Shown: in pieces, positions 7,424 to 15,742 of the stretch
Position numbering within the stretch: position 1 is the first letter of the stretch
Layout: every line of letters begins with the position of its first letter
NCBI RefSeq assembly: GCF_003426775.1
Contig: NZ_QJUG01000082.1
Span: 1 to 33,478 of the forward strand
DNA from: Allorhizocola rhizosphaerae
Lineage (GTDB): Bacteria; Actinomycetota; Actinomycetes; Mycobacteriales; Micromonosporaceae
Reading direction: 5' to 3'
DNA: 33,478 nt
The notes under the pieces: generated by a model
What the model was told of the DNA's origin: nothing
What the model saw: the letters and a program-made list of their open reading frames with translations, nothing else
The model's database searches: none
Program-made: the position numbers and the translations under genes

Positions 7424-7770
7424 TTGTTGAAGTGATCGCCCGCCCCTTGAAATATCCGCGCGGCTGGCCCGATCGTTGCCCGCCCGGCACGCGACCCCAG
7501 GAGAAGGGAATCGACGTCGCGTTGGCGGTGGACTTCACTGCCATGGCGCTTCTGAAGCGATACGACGTCGGCATTCTGTTCTCCACCGATACCGACATGC
7601 AATACGCGCTGGAGTTTGTGGCCTCGAAGACCGAAGCTCGCCCCGAGGTCTCCGCGTGGCGTGGTAACCGCTCGCGGCTGGAGATCAAGGACAAGAAGCT
7701 TTGGTGCCACTGGATCCGCGAGTCGGTCTACCGTCAGGTCGCAGATCCCACGTGCTATTCGAAGGCCTAA
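7424..7770 (+). pseudogene. 5'-truncated NYN-domain (PIN-like) protein
   Basis: The frame ending at TAA 7768-7770 encodes the C-terminal part of a NYN (LabA/DUF88-like) protein. ARPLKYPRGWP leads to QEKGIDVALAVDFTAMALLKRYDVGILFSTDTDMQYALEFV, which contains the conserved acidic KGIDVALAVD and STDTD motifs of this PIN-like nuclease fold, and then to LWCHWIRESVYRQVADPTCYSK at the end. The N-terminal region, which should supply the first acidic active-site residue, is missing: upstream lies a terminator and an unrelated 24-codon ORF. There is no good RBS or start before the homology begins. I read it as a remnant; a short expressed C-terminal product is not excluded. Confidence 0.7.
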
Positions 7771-7773
7771 GTG

Positions 7774-7804
7774 CCGCCCGCCCACCGATTTGGTGGGCGG
7801 GCGG
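7774..7804. terminator. Bidirectional terminator between the NYN remnant and the cellulase
   Basis: CCGCCCGCCCACC (7774-7786) and GGTGGGCGGGCGG (7792-7804) form a perfect 13-bp stem with loop GATTT. It lies between two convergent stop codons (7770 and 7815), so it can serve both strands. Confidence 0.8.
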
Positions 7805-7814
7805 TTGGTTGCGT

Positions 7815-9905
7815 TTACGTGGTGGAGCCGGTGACGGAGATGCCGTTCTTGGTCACGTAGTAGGTGACCGTGGCACCCGACCAGAAGTGGAAGGTCAACG
7901 TCACCCGCGCACCATCGTTCACCTCATTGAAAAACGCCGTCGTCAACGTGATGTTGCCCGCGCTGTAATTCGGCGCGAACGTCACATCAAACTCCTTAAA
8001 CGACGTCCAATTGTGCGGCCCCGCATTGCTGCCATCGGCATACTTGGCCTCCATCGTGGCCAACACATCACCCCGGAACGTCGCCGGAATCGCCAACCCG
8101 CTCGTGGAACCCGAAACGTTCTGCAGCTGCGGCACGTCATAGGTCATGATGTTCACCCGCCACGGCACGCCCTGCGAGAACACCAAATGCACCGTCGCGT
8201 TCACGCCGTAGGCACGGCTGCCCGACAGCCGGGTCAGCGCCGCCGCCGTGAAGGTGAGCTGGCTGCCCGACACCGTGTAGTCGCTGCCTTGGGCCAGGTT
8301 GGTCGACCCCTGCCGCACCGCGGTCAGGGTGGTGCCGTTGAGGTTCAGCGTGAGCGATTTGGCCGTGATCGACTGCGACCGCACGTTGAACACCTGGTCG
8401 GAAGACGCCGTCCCCGAACGCACCGTCCAGCTGGACTTGATCTGGTTGAACAGCTCCGGATCCGACCACTGGAACGACGTCCGGCCCAAATGCTGCCCGT
8501 TGTCCCACCACATCGTCGTGATCCGACGCTGCCGCGCGTAATACCCGAAGTACTCGAAGAACTTGAGCTTCTCTCCCTGCTGCACCGTACCGGTGTGCCG
8601 GTCGAAACCCAGCAACCCGTACTCACCCAAAATCACCGGGATGTTGCGGGAGATGAACGTGTTGTAGACCCGGTCAAAACGAGCCGTCAGATCATTTTGC
8701 ACCTCAGCGTTGTACCGGGTGTAGCCGGCCACGTTCACACTGAACGGCCAGAAACCGTAGTTGTGCACCGTAGCCACCAGGTTACGGTCGTTGAGCGCGG
8801 TGATGGTGGCCGCCAGCGAGTCCAGCGGCGCCTGTTCCTCCGACGTGTGCAACGAAGGCAACACCAGCAACCGAGACGCGTTGTTCCCACCCGACTGGCG
8901 CACGATCCGATGGAACGACCGGTTGAGCTCGTCGAGCAACTGGAACTCCTGCTGCTCACCCGAACTCCCGGTGAACTGCGGCTCGTTGATGCTCTCCAAC
9001 AACAACTTCGACGACGAATTACGGAACGTCGCCGCGATCTGCGTCCACAACGCGTTGAACCGGTTCAGCACGTTGGTGCGGTCGCCGGGCATGTTGTTGA
9101 CCCACTGCCACGAATCGTGATGCACGTTGAGCAGCACATACAGGTCGGCGGCCAGCGCCCAGTCCACGACCTCCTTGACCCGGTTCATGTACGCGGTCTC
9201 GACCGTGTAGCCGGGTGCGCCGCCCTGATGCTGACCCCACGTCACCGGAATCCGGATGCTCTTGAAGCCTTGGGTCTTCACATTGTTGATCAGCGCCTGC
9301 GTGATCCGCGGATTGCCCCACGACGTCTCATCGGAACCCGTCGAGTCCAACGAGTTCCCCAGGTTCCACCCGGGCTGCATCGCCGCCACCACCTGCATTG
9401 GGTTGCCTACCGGGGGCGGGCTGGAGGGAGGCGGGCTGGACGACGGCGGCGTGCTCGGCGATGGCGAGCCCACATTGCCGTCACACGTCGTGCCGTTGAG
9501 CGTGAACGATGTCGGGTTGGTGTTGCTGCCCGACCAGGAACCGTTGAAGCCGAACGAGACCTTGCCATTGGTCGGGATCGACGCGTTGTAGGACATGTTC
9601 GTGGCCGTGACCGTGGCCGCCGGTTGGGTGTGCGTGGCGCTCCAGATGTTGGTGATGCGCTGCCCGTTGGCGAACGTCCACACCAGATTCCAGCCGTTGA
9701 TGGGGTCGCCGAGGTTGGTGATCTCAACGTTTGCCGAAAAGCCACCGGGCCATTGATTTGGTACCGAATAGGCGACCCGGCATCCGGCCGCCGCATAGGC
9801 ATTGCCGCCGATGGTGAGCCCGGCACCGGCCACGAGGACGGCAACGCCGCCGGCGATCAGGCTCGCCCTCCACCGGGCAGAGCGCGGGACTTGCTTAACC
9901 GTCAT
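7815..9905 (-). CDS. Secreted multidomain endo-beta-1,4-glucanase, CBM2-GH5-X2-CBM46
   Basis: A 696-residue exported cellulase. A signal peptide occupies 1-39 (RWRASLIAGG basic/hydrophobic part, cleavage near AYA-AAG). CBM2 spans about 41-141, with the C42/C141 disulfide pair and aromatic residues W52, W72, W88 and W124. A Pro/Ser linker runs 146-168. The GH5 domain covers about 170-495: PGWNLGNSLDS, RIPVTW, VHHD, the acid/base E308 in ESINEPQ and the nucleophile E428 in ILGEYG. The motifs resemble GH5 subfamily 4, which acts on beta-1,4-glucans and xyloglucan. A CBM_X2-like Ig domain (about 505-590, GTTLTAV...GSDYTVSGSQL) and a C-terminal CBM46-like domain (about 592-693) follow, the order known from Bacillus Cel5B enzymes. 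A LacI-type gene lies directly upstream. Confidence 0.92.
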   Translation of the reverse strand: MTVKQVPRSARWRASLIAGGVAVLVAGAGLTIGGNAYAAAGCRVAYSVPNQWPGGFSANVEITNLGDPINGWNLVWTFANGQRITNIWSATHTQPAATVTATNMSYNASIPTNGKVSFGFNGSWSGSNTNPTSFTLNGTTCDGNVGSPSPSTPPSSSPPPSSPPPVGNPMQVVAAMQPGWNLGNSLDSTGSDETSWGNPRITQALINNVKTQGFKSIRIPVTWGQHQGGAPGYTVETAYMNRVKEVVDWALAADLYVLLNVHHDSWQWVNNMPGDRTNVLNRFNALWTQIAATFRNSSSKLLLESINEPQFTGSSGEQQEFQLLDELNRSFHRIVRQSGGNNASRLLVLPSLHTSEEQAPLDSLAATITALNDRNLVATVHNYGFWPFSVNVAGYTRYNAEVQNDLTARFDRVYNTFISRNIPVILGEYGLLGFDRHTGTVQQGEKLKFFEYFGYYARQRRITTMWWDNGQHLGRTSFQWSDPELFNQIKSSWTVRSGTASSDQVFNVRSQSITAKSLTLNLNGTTLTAVRQGSTNLAQGSDYTVSGSQLTFTAAALTRLSGSRAYGVNATVHLVFSQGVPWRVNIMTYDVPQLQNVSGSTSGLAIPATFRGDVLATMEAKYADGSNAGPHNWTSFKEFDVTFAPNYSAGNITLTTAFFNEVNDGARVTLTFHFWSGATVTYYVTKNGISVTGSTT

Positions 9906-9989
9906 GATGTTTCCTCGCTGGAGCTACGGCGCTAGCGGCGGCAGCCCGGGAACGCCGCCGCGCAGCGAATGACGAATGTTGATGTCAGC

Positions 9990-10019
9990 AGACTAAGTTT
10001 GGCGTCCAAACTTTGTCAA
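9990..10019 (-). promoter_or_regulatory. Cellulase promoter with palindromic operator
   Basis: On minus, TTGACA (10019-10014) and TAGTCT (9995-9990) are 18 bp apart. The spacer is almost entirely the perfect inverted repeat AAGTTTGG-CGT-CCAAACTT (9995-10013). Binding there would occlude the promoter. The start codon is about 85 bp downstream. The neighbouring LacI-type protein is a candidate binder, but the site lacks the CG-centred form of many LacI-family operators. Confidence 0.7.
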
Positions 10020-10117
10020 TCGCTCCACAGCGGCTGCAGGGTGGCGGTCAGGGTCTGTGAGCTCCAACCGCTCCACGTTGACGGCGTCTCGGAGCGCCGG
10101 TCGCGGATCATGGAGGA

Positions 10118-11152
10118 TCAGTGCCTCGGCGGTGCCGTGCTTCCACGCACAACAAGCGTGGTCGGCAGCTCGACGCGAATCTGCGGGGGAGTCTGCCCGG
10201 CAATGAGCGTGAGCAGCAGGTCGGCGGCCGCCGCGCCCATCTCGCGGAACGGCTGCCGCACCGTGGTCAGCGGCGGGCCAACCCAGTTCACGTTGTCGAT
10301 GTCATCGAACCCGACCACGCTGAGGTCATCCGGGATGCGCAGTCCAGCCTGACGCGCGGCCTCATAAACGCCGAGCGCCTGCAGATCGTTGCCGCACAGC
10401 ACGGCCGTGGGCGGGTCGGGCAGGCTCAGCAGCTCGCGCCCCAGGGCCACGCCGTCCTCGAAGGAATACTGTCCATTCCGGACGAGTCGCGGATCCATAT
10501 GGACCCCGGCGGTCTCCATCGCGGCACGGCACGCCTCCAGCCGCTCGCGCGCATGCAGATAGACACCCGGGCCGCCGATCACACTGATCCGCCTATGACC
10601 CAGGCTGAGCAGGTGACGCGTCGCGGCGACCGCACCGCTCCAGTTCGCCGCGCCCACCGATGGCGTCTCATGCTCGGGCTGCCCGGCGGGATCCAGTGCC
10701 ACCAAAGGGATCCCGCCCGCCGCCAGCTGCGCCACCTGTTGCGCGGTGAAGTGCGGATGCACGGCGATGACCCCCACCGGCCGCCGGGCGAGCATCTGCT
10801 CGACCCACGACCTTTCCGTGGAGGGAGAAGCCAGCAGATCGGTGAAGCCCACACTGAGATCCTGCCCGCTCACCACGTCCTGCGCACCGCGCATGATCTC
10901 GACCGCGATGTGGGTCAGCACGTGGTAGAAGACGACCTCCACGCCCGACGACGGGACCACCATGGGCGGCCGCTGGTACTGGTGCTCGCGCAGCAGCTCC
11001 TCGATCCGCCGCCGGGTTTCCGTGGCAACGCCCGACCTGCCGTTGAGCACCCTCGACACCGTGGGAGGCGAGACACCGGCCAGCCGCGCGATGGCCGCAA
11101 CCGTCAGCTCACCGCGCCGCCGCCCTCGGCGCGCGGTGGCATCTCCCGGCAT
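10118..11152 (-). CDS. LacI-family transcriptional regulator
   Basis: A 344-residue repressor. The N-terminal LacI-type helix-turn-helix and hinge are clear: LTVAAIARLAGVSPPTVSRVLNGRSGVATETRRRIEELL at about 16-54. The rest is a periplasmic-binding-protein-like sugar-sensing domain with PLVALDPAGQPE, ATRHLLSLGHRRISVIGG, AVLCGNDLQALGVYEAARQAGLRIPDDLSVVGFDDID and PLTTVRQP, all characteristic. ATG 11152 has GAGGAGGG about 11 nt ahead. It lies just upstream of the cellulase on the same strand, so it probably senses a cellulose- or hemicellulose-derived sugar. A palindrome CGAAACGTTTCG sits about 58 bp before its start and could be its own operator. Confidence 0.92.
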   Translation of the reverse strand: MPGDATARRGRRRGELTVAAIARLAGVSPPTVSRVLNGRSGVATETRRRIEELLREHQYQRPPMVVPSSGVEVVFYHVLTHIAVEIMRGAQDVVSGQDLSVGFTDLLASPSTERSWVEQMLARRPVGVIAVHPHFTAQQVAQLAAGGIPLVALDPAGQPEHETPSVGAANWSGAVAATRHLLSLGHRRISVIGGPGVYLHARERLEACRAAMETAGVHMDPRLVRNGQYSFEDGVALGRELLSLPDPPTAVLCGNDLQALGVYEAARQAGLRIPDDLSVVGFDDIDNVNWVGPPLTTVRQPFREMGAAAADLLLTLIAGQTPPQIRVELPTTLVVRGSTAPPRH

Positions 11153-11172
11153 TTCGCGGCCATCCCTCCTCG

Positions 11173-11188
11173 CGGGCCTTTCGGCCCG
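11173..11188. terminator. GNRA-capped hairpin between glmS and the LacI-type gene
   Basis: CGGGCC and GGCCCG form a 6-bp stem (11173-11188). On minus the loop is GAAA, a GNRA tetraloop, about 40 bp after the glmS stop and just before the RBS of the LacI-type gene. There is no T tract; it may end the glmS transcript or shape the regulator's leader. Confidence 0.35.
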
Positions 11189-11209
11189 GACGCGGTCTGG
11201 CCCATCCTA

Positions 11210-11221
11210 CGAAACGTTTCG
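11210..11221. promoter_or_regulatory. Candidate LacI-family operator
   Basis: CGAAACGTTTCG is a perfect 12-bp palindrome centred on CG, the usual form of LacI/GalR-family operators. It lies just upstream of the LacI-type gene and 4 bp downstream of the glmS stop, which suggests autoregulation of that regulator. Confidence 0.55.
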
Positions 11222-11225
11222 GCTG

Positions 11226-13079
11226 CTATTCCACCGTCACCGATTTGGCGAGGTTGCGCGGCTGGTCAACGTCGTGCCCCAGTGCGTCGGCGATCTCGGC
11301 GGCGAGCACCTGCAGCGGCACGGTCGTCACGAACGGCGCCAGCAACGTGGGCGTGCGCGGGACGCGGATGAGGTGATTCGCATACGGCACAACGGCTTCG
11401 TCGCCTTCCTCCGCGATTACTATCGTGTACGCGCCACGCGCCCGCACCTCCTGGATGTTGCTCACTATCTTGTCGTGCAGCACTCCCCGCCCGGCCGGCG
11501 AAGGCACGACACACACGACCGGCGTGCCCTCCTCGATGACCGCGATCGGCCCGTGCTTCATCTCCCCGGCCGCGAACCCCTCGGCGTGCACGTAGGCCAG
11601 CTCCTTGAGCTTCAAAGCCCCTTCCAATGCCACCGGGTATCCCACGTGCCTGCCGAGGAAGATGAACGTCTTCTGGTGGGCAAGCGACCGGGCGAGCGCC
11701 CGCACATCGTCCATTGTGGACAGCACCTGCGCGATCGCCGCCGGCATGGCCCGAAGCTGGTCGACCACCGCGCCGACCTCGTCGGCGTACTTCACGCCGC
11801 GCACCTGAGCCAGGTGCAGCCCGACCAGGAAGCACGCCGCCAGCTGGGTCAGGAACGCCTTCGTCGACGCGACCGCGATCTCCGGCCCACCGTGCGTATA
11901 CAGCACCGCATCCGACTCCCGCGGGATGGTCGAGCCGTTCGTATTGCAGATGGCCAGCACGCGCGCCTTCTGCTCCTTCGCGTGGCGCAGAGCCATCAGC
12001 GTGTCCATGGTCTCGCCCGACTGCGAGACGGCGATGACCAATGTGGACCGGTCGAGCACGGGATCGCGATAGCGGAACTCGCTGGCCAGCTCCACCTCGC
12101 ACGGGATGCGCGTCCAGTGCTCGATGGCATATTTCGCCACGAGCCCCGCGTGATAGGCCGTGCCGCACGCGATGATGAAGATCTTGTCGACGTCGCGCAG
12201 ATCCTGATCCGTCAGGCGCACCTCGTCCAGCAGGATCTCGCCGTGCTCGCCGACCCGGCCGAGCAGCGTGGCGTCGACCGCGTGCGGCTGCTCGCCGATC
12301 TCCTTGAGCATGAACCAGTCGTGGCCGCCCTTCTCGGCCGCGGACAGGTCCCAGTCAACATGGAAATCGCGGCCCTGGGCCGGCACCCCCAGGAAGTCTG
12401 TTATCTCGATGGAATCGGCCGTGATCAGCACCACCTGGTCCTGACCGAGCTCGATCGCGTCTCGCGTGTGCGCGATGAACGCGCTGACATCGCTGGCCAG
12501 GAAATTTTCGCCCTGTCCGCGACCGACCACCAACGGCGAGTTTCTCCGTGCTCCGACAACCTTCCCGGGGGTACCGGTATCGACCGCCAGCAACGTAAAA
12601 GCCCCCTCGAGCCGGCGGCAGACCAGGCGCATCGCCTCGGCCAGATCGCCTCCGGCGGCGGTGAGCTCCAGCGCCAGCAGATGCGCCACGCACTCGGTGT
12701 CCGTGTCGCTGGTGAACTCGATGCCGGAGGACTCAAGCGAGGCGCGCAGCTTGGCGAAGTTTTCGATGATGCCGTTGTGGATGACCGCGACCCGGCCGTC
12801 GGCCGACATGTGCGGGTGCGCGTTGCGGTCGGTCGGACCACCGTGGGTTGCCCACCTCGTGTGCCCGATCCCGGTCGTGCCGGTGAAGCCATCCGCCGCG
12901 GCGACAACCTCCTTTTCCAGGTTGGAAAGCTTGCCCGCCTTCTTCGCGACTCTGAGCGGACCCTCTGACAAAACCGCCACACCTGCGGAGTCATAGCCGC
13001 GGTATTCGAGCCGGCGCAGCCCATCGAGCACGACCTGAATGGCTTCCTGCGAACCGGTGTAACCCACGATCCCACACAT
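11226..13079 (-). CDS. glmS: Glutamine--fructose-6-phosphate aminotransferase (isomerizing)
   Basis: Makes glucosamine-6-phosphate from fructose-6-phosphate and glutamine, the entry step to UDP-GlcNAc. ATG 13079 gives MCGIVGYTG, so the catalytic Cys becomes N-terminal after Met removal. The 617-residue product has the N-terminal class II glutaminase (RRLEYRGYDSAG, GIGHTRWATHG, HNGIIENF) and two SIS sugar-isomerase domains (FIIACGTAYHAG, VIAVSQSGETMDT, ELAYVHAEGFAAGEMKHGPIA). It ends DQPRNLAKSVTVE, the standard C-terminus. It belongs to the minus-strand rplM-rpsI-glmM-glmS neighbourhood but is separated from glmM by two plus-strand units. Confidence 0.97.
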   Translation of the reverse strand: MCGIVGYTGSQEAIQVVLDGLRRLEYRGYDSAGVAVLSEGPLRVAKKAGKLSNLEKEVVAAADGFTGTTGIGHTRWATHGGPTDRNAHPHMSADGRVAVIHNGIIENFAKLRASLESSGIEFTSDTDTECVAHLLALELTAAGGDLAEAMRLVCRRLEGAFTLLAVDTGTPGKVVGARRNSPLVVGRGQGENFLASDVSAFIAHTRDAIELGQDQVVLITADSIEITDFLGVPAQGRDFHVDWDLSAAEKGGHDWFMLKEIGEQPHAVDATLLGRVGEHGEILLDEVRLTDQDLRDVDKIFIIACGTAYHAGLVAKYAIEHWTRIPCEVELASEFRYRDPVLDRSTLVIAVSQSGETMDTLMALRHAKEQKARVLAICNTNGSTIPRESDAVLYTHGGPEIAVASTKAFLTQLAACFLVGLHLAQVRGVKYADEVGAVVDQLRAMPAAIAQVLSTMDDVRALARSLAHQKTFIFLGRHVGYPVALEGALKLKELAYVHAEGFAAGEMKHGPIAVIEEGTPVVCVVPSPAGRGVLHDKIVSNIQEVRARGAYTIVIAEEGDEAVVPYANHLIRVPRTPTLLAPFVTTVPLQVLAAEIADALGHDVDQPRNLAKSVTVE

Positions 13080-13198
13080 GCACGCACCATATCGCGCAAA
13101 CCCCATGCGTGAAAGCCAAACTTTTGAGCAGAGACATTGCGCACTTCCGGCACGATCAGTTATCCGACAGGCCAGAGCGCCCACCGCCGTGATCCACC

Positions 13199-13212
13199 TA
13201 CGATCCCGGCCA
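13199..13212 (+). promoter_or_regulatory. Possible leaderless promoter of the MmpS-like gene
   Basis: TACGAT (13199-13204) fits the TAnnnT -10 pattern and ends 7 nt before ATG 13212, with no Shine-Dalgarno sequence between. No convincing -35 is seen. Confidence 0.35.
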
Positions 13213-13700
13213 TGACCTACGCCCCCGTCCCTCCCCCACCCACGCCGAAGAAATCGAACACCGGTCTGATCATCGGCATCATCCTGGGCGTCGTCGTGCT
13301 TGTCTGCGTCGGCTGCGGCGTGGGCGTCTGGGCGTTGGGCTGGTGGGCCGAGAAGAAGACCAACGAGATCCTCGACCAGCTCCCCACCGGCGAGGCCCTG
13401 CCGCCCGCCGCACAGGCCGGCTCGCACACCGTCCGCTACGAGGTCGAGGGCAGCGGTGAGGCACTGCTCAACTGGGCCCGGGGCACGGGCGGCCAGGACA
13501 GCGAGAACGCGCAGCTGCCCTGGACCAAGGAGATCGTCGTCAATGACGACAACTTCGGCCTCCTCGTGTCGGCCGTCCCACGCGGCAAGGACACGACCGT
13601 CAAGAGCTGCCGCATCCTCATCGACGGTCAGGAGCGCAAGAAGGTCGAGCCCAAGAGCGGCGCGGCCATTTGTACCTTCACTTTCGTGGGCAAGCCTTGA
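13212..13700 (+). CDS. MmpS-like single-pass membrane protein
   Basis: A 162-residue protein with a short Pro-rich cytoplasmic head (MTYAPVPPPPTPKK), one strong transmembrane segment at about 18-42 (TGLIIGIILGVVVLVCVGCG) and an extracytoplasmic domain. That domain has the pattern HTVRYEVEGSGEALLNW...LPWTKEIVV...CRILIDGQERK...AAICTF, with two Cys likely to form a disulfide. This matches the MmpS-type beta-sandwich seen in many actinobacterial small secreted proteins. ATG 13212 is chosen because the frame becomes protein-like there and a TACGAT hexamer precedes it. No transport partner of the MmpL type is nearby, so the role is unknown. Confidence 0.75.
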   Translation: MTYAPVPPPPTPKKSNTGLIIGIILGVVVLVCVGCGVGVWALGWWAEKKTNEILDQLPTGEALPPAAQAGSHTVRYEVEGSGEALLNWARGTGGQDSENAQLPWTKEIVVNDDNFGLLVSAVPRGKDTTVKSCRILIDGQERKKVEPKSGAAICTFTFVGKP

Positions 13701-13717
13701 GCGCTACCACGAGCGCT

Positions 13718-13739
13718 GTTCACCGCCGAAAGGCTGAAC
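13718..13739 (+). terminator. Weak hairpin after the MmpS-like gene
   Basis: GTTCA pairs with TGAAC, and inside lies GCC-GAAA-GGC with a two-base bulge. It is 18 bp after the stop codon. There is no T tract beyond a short TTT. Confidence 0.35.
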
Positions 13740-13777
13740 CCGTTTACGCCAGGGTGTTCTCGGCACCGCCATAGGGA

Positions 13778-14322
13778 GTGTCAGAGGATCGTCGTGTTCG
13801 CGTTTCACCCGAGCGCCGGAAGCTGCGGAAACGCTTGGCAGGGCGCGGCGCTTACGCCGGTGCGCCGAAAAACCCCCGCCATACAACGAGGCCCGGAGAT
13901 CGCGCGCAAGTTCGCGGGCTGGGTCAGCGACGAGTCATCACGTCCAGGTTTCACGATGATTGTCGCGCATTGCCGAGATGAGCCGATGGGCTTCGCCGAT
14001 GGGTTTTGCCATGCCTTCCGGCGGGTGGTTCCGCAATACCGACCAGCCTGCCCCCGCTGAAATCAAAGCGGTTGAGAAGTTCGCGGTGCTGGAATGGGCG
14101 GTCGTGCCCAAACACCGTGGCAAGGGTGTCGGCCGCACGCTGATGCAGTCCCTTTTGGACGGTCGTCACGAACCGTTTGCCGCGCTTACGGTCAACCCGG
14201 CCGCCGAAACCCGCGCGATCTACGAGCGGGTCGGGTGGCGTCGGGTCGCCGCCACGCATCCGAGCCGCAATTGGCCGGCGATGGATGTCGTGGTGCTCAA
14301 CCGAACCGAAAAGCGCTCATGA
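13778..14322 (+). pseudogene. GNAT-family N-acetyltransferase, frameshifted
   Basis: The last 100 codons read as a normal GNAT C-terminus: FAVLEWAVVPKHRGKGVGRTLMQSLL holds the acetyl-CoA loop (RGKGVG), followed by LTVNPAAETRAIYERVGWRRV. Upstream the matching sequence is in other frames. EIARKFAGWVSDESSRPGF and DEPMGFADGF lie in a second frame, joined to AMPSGGWF by one extra T in the run GGGTTTT at about 14006. Further upstream YAGAPKNP is in a third frame, so at least one more shift lies near 13870. An acetyltransferase cannot be made as read. The gene ends 2 bp from the convergent glmM stop. A sequencing error could explain the T run but hardly all the shifts. Confidence 0.75.
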
Positions 14323-14324
14323 CC

Positions 14325-15662
14325 CTATGCGGGACTGGCTGCCCGCACCTCGGCGGCCAGACCCTCCGCGATCTTCTGGGCGGCATCGGCGGTCGCGGCC
14401 TCGACCATCACGCGGACCAACGGCTCGGTGCCGGAGGGGCGGAGCAGGACCCGGCCCGTGTCGCCCAGCTGGGCCTCGGCCACCGTGACGGCCGCGAGCA
14501 CGGCCGGGCTCGTGGCCACGCCGCGGTCGCCGACCTTCACGTTGATGAGCACCTGCGGCAGCTTCGTGACCACGCCCGCGAGCTGCGCCAGGGTCTTGCC
14601 CGTGGCGGCCATGCGGGCCGCGACGGCCAGACCGGTCAGGATGCCGTCACCGGTCGTGGCGTATGCGGGCATCACCACGTGCCCGCTCTGCTCGCCGCCC
14701 AGGGCCAGCCCGCGCGCCCGCAGCTCCTCCAGCACGTAGCGGTCGCCCACCTTCGCCTCGACGAGCGTGATGCCGGCCTCGCGCATGGCGATGCGCAGCC
14801 CGAGATTGCTCATCACGGTGGCCACGAGCGTGTTGTCGGTGAGCGTGCCGGCCTCGCGCATGGCCAGCGCGAGGATCGCCATCAGCTGGTCCCCGTCGAC
14901 CTCGGCCCCGCTCGCGTCCACCGCTAGGCATCGATCAGCGTCACCGTCGACCGCCAGGCCCAGGTCTGCGCCATGCTCAACGACCGCCCGCTTGACCTCG
15001 TCCAGGTGGGTCGCGCCGCACCCGTCGTTGATGTTCAGCCCATCCGGAGCGGCGTGTATCGCGATAACGGAAGCGCCCAGCTCCTCGAACGCCGCCGGGC
15101 CGATGTCGCTCGCCGCGCCGTTGGCGCAGTCGAGCACGACCTTGAGCCCGTCAAGCCGGTGCGGGGTCGCGCTGACGAGATGCCGAAGGTAGTGCTCCGT
15201 ACCGTCGAGGAGGTCGTGCACGCGCCCCACCCCTGAACCCGTCGGGCGGGCCCAGGGCTGTCCCAGGTACCCCTCGATGGAATCTTCTAAATCATCGGGA
15301 AGCTTGTGACCGCCAGCCGCGAACAGCTTAATCCCGTTGTCTGGCATGGGATTGTGGCTTGCCGACACCATCACGCCCAGGTCCGCGCGGACCTCGGCGG
15401 TGAGGAAGGCGACGCCCGGGGTCGGGAGCATGCCGACGCGCACCACGTTGGCGCCGGCACTGGCCAGCCCGGCCACGACCGCCGCCTCAAGCATCTCGCC
15501 GCTGGCCCGGGGATCGCGGCCGACAAGCGCGAGCGGCGTGTGGCTGCTGTCCGCGGCGACCAGCGTCCGCACGGCCGCGAGCGCGATCGACATCGCGAGC
15601 TCGGGGCTCAAGTCGGCGTTGGCAAGACCCCTGACGCCATCGGTTCCGAAGAGACGACCCAC
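14325..15662 (-). CDS. glmM: Phosphoglucosamine mutase
   Basis: Converts glucosamine-6-phosphate to glucosamine-1-phosphate, the step after GlmS. GTG 15662 gives [11 protein letters not shown], the standard N-terminus, and a 445-residue protein of normal length. The catalytic phosphoserine S102 is in [16 protein letters not shown]. The metal site is VDGDADRCL, the sugar loop GGEQSGHV, and the phosphate-binding C-terminal loop [12 protein letters not shown]. It lies downstream of rpsI on the same strand, with a strong hairpin in the 80-bp gap. Confidence 0.96.
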   Translation of the reverse strand: MGRLFGTDGVRGLANADLSPELAMSIALAAVRTLVAADSSHTPLALVGRDPRASGEMLEAAVVAGLASAGANVVRVGMLPTPGVAFLTAEVRADLGVMVSASHNPMPDNGIKLFAAGGHKLPDDLEDSIEGYLGQPWARPTGSGVGRVHDLLDGTEHYLRHLVSATPHRLDGLKVVLDCANGAASDIGPAAFEELGASVIAIHAAPDGLNINDGCGATHLDEVKRAVVEHGADLGLAVDGDADRCLAVDASGAEVDGDQLMAILALAMREAGTLTDNTLVATVMSNLGLRIAMREAGITLVEAKVGDRYVLEELRARGLALGGEQSGHVVMPAYATTGDGILTGLAVAARMAATGKTLAQLAGVVTKLPQVLINVKVGDRGVATSPAVLAAVTVAEAQLGDTGRVLLRPSGTEPLVRVMVEAATADAAQKIAEGLAAEVRAASPA

Positions 15663-15691
15663 CGGCACAAAACCTTCCTCGGGGAGCACAA

Positions 15692-15730
15692 CGGCCGGGC
15701 CACCCGTTTCGTGAAAGGGCAACCCGGCCG
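15692..15730 (-). terminator. Hairpin between rpsI and glmM
   Basis: CGGCCGGG (15692-15699) pairs with CCCGGCCG (15723-15730), and an inner CCC/GGG stem extends it. It lies 13 bp after the rpsI stop and just upstream of glmM, so it may terminate or attenuate the ribosomal-protein transcript. Confidence 0.6.
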
Positions 15731-15742
15731 AGGGTAAGACGG

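Noticed and set aside
7701-9935. 2.2-kb plus-strand open frame opposite the cellulase
   Set aside because: The minus frame has a signal peptide, domains and catalytic residues; the plus frame is low-complexity Arg/His-rich shadow.
13080-13211. glmS ribozyme
   Set aside because: The leader has no recognisable ribozyme core, and that element is known mainly from Firmicutes.
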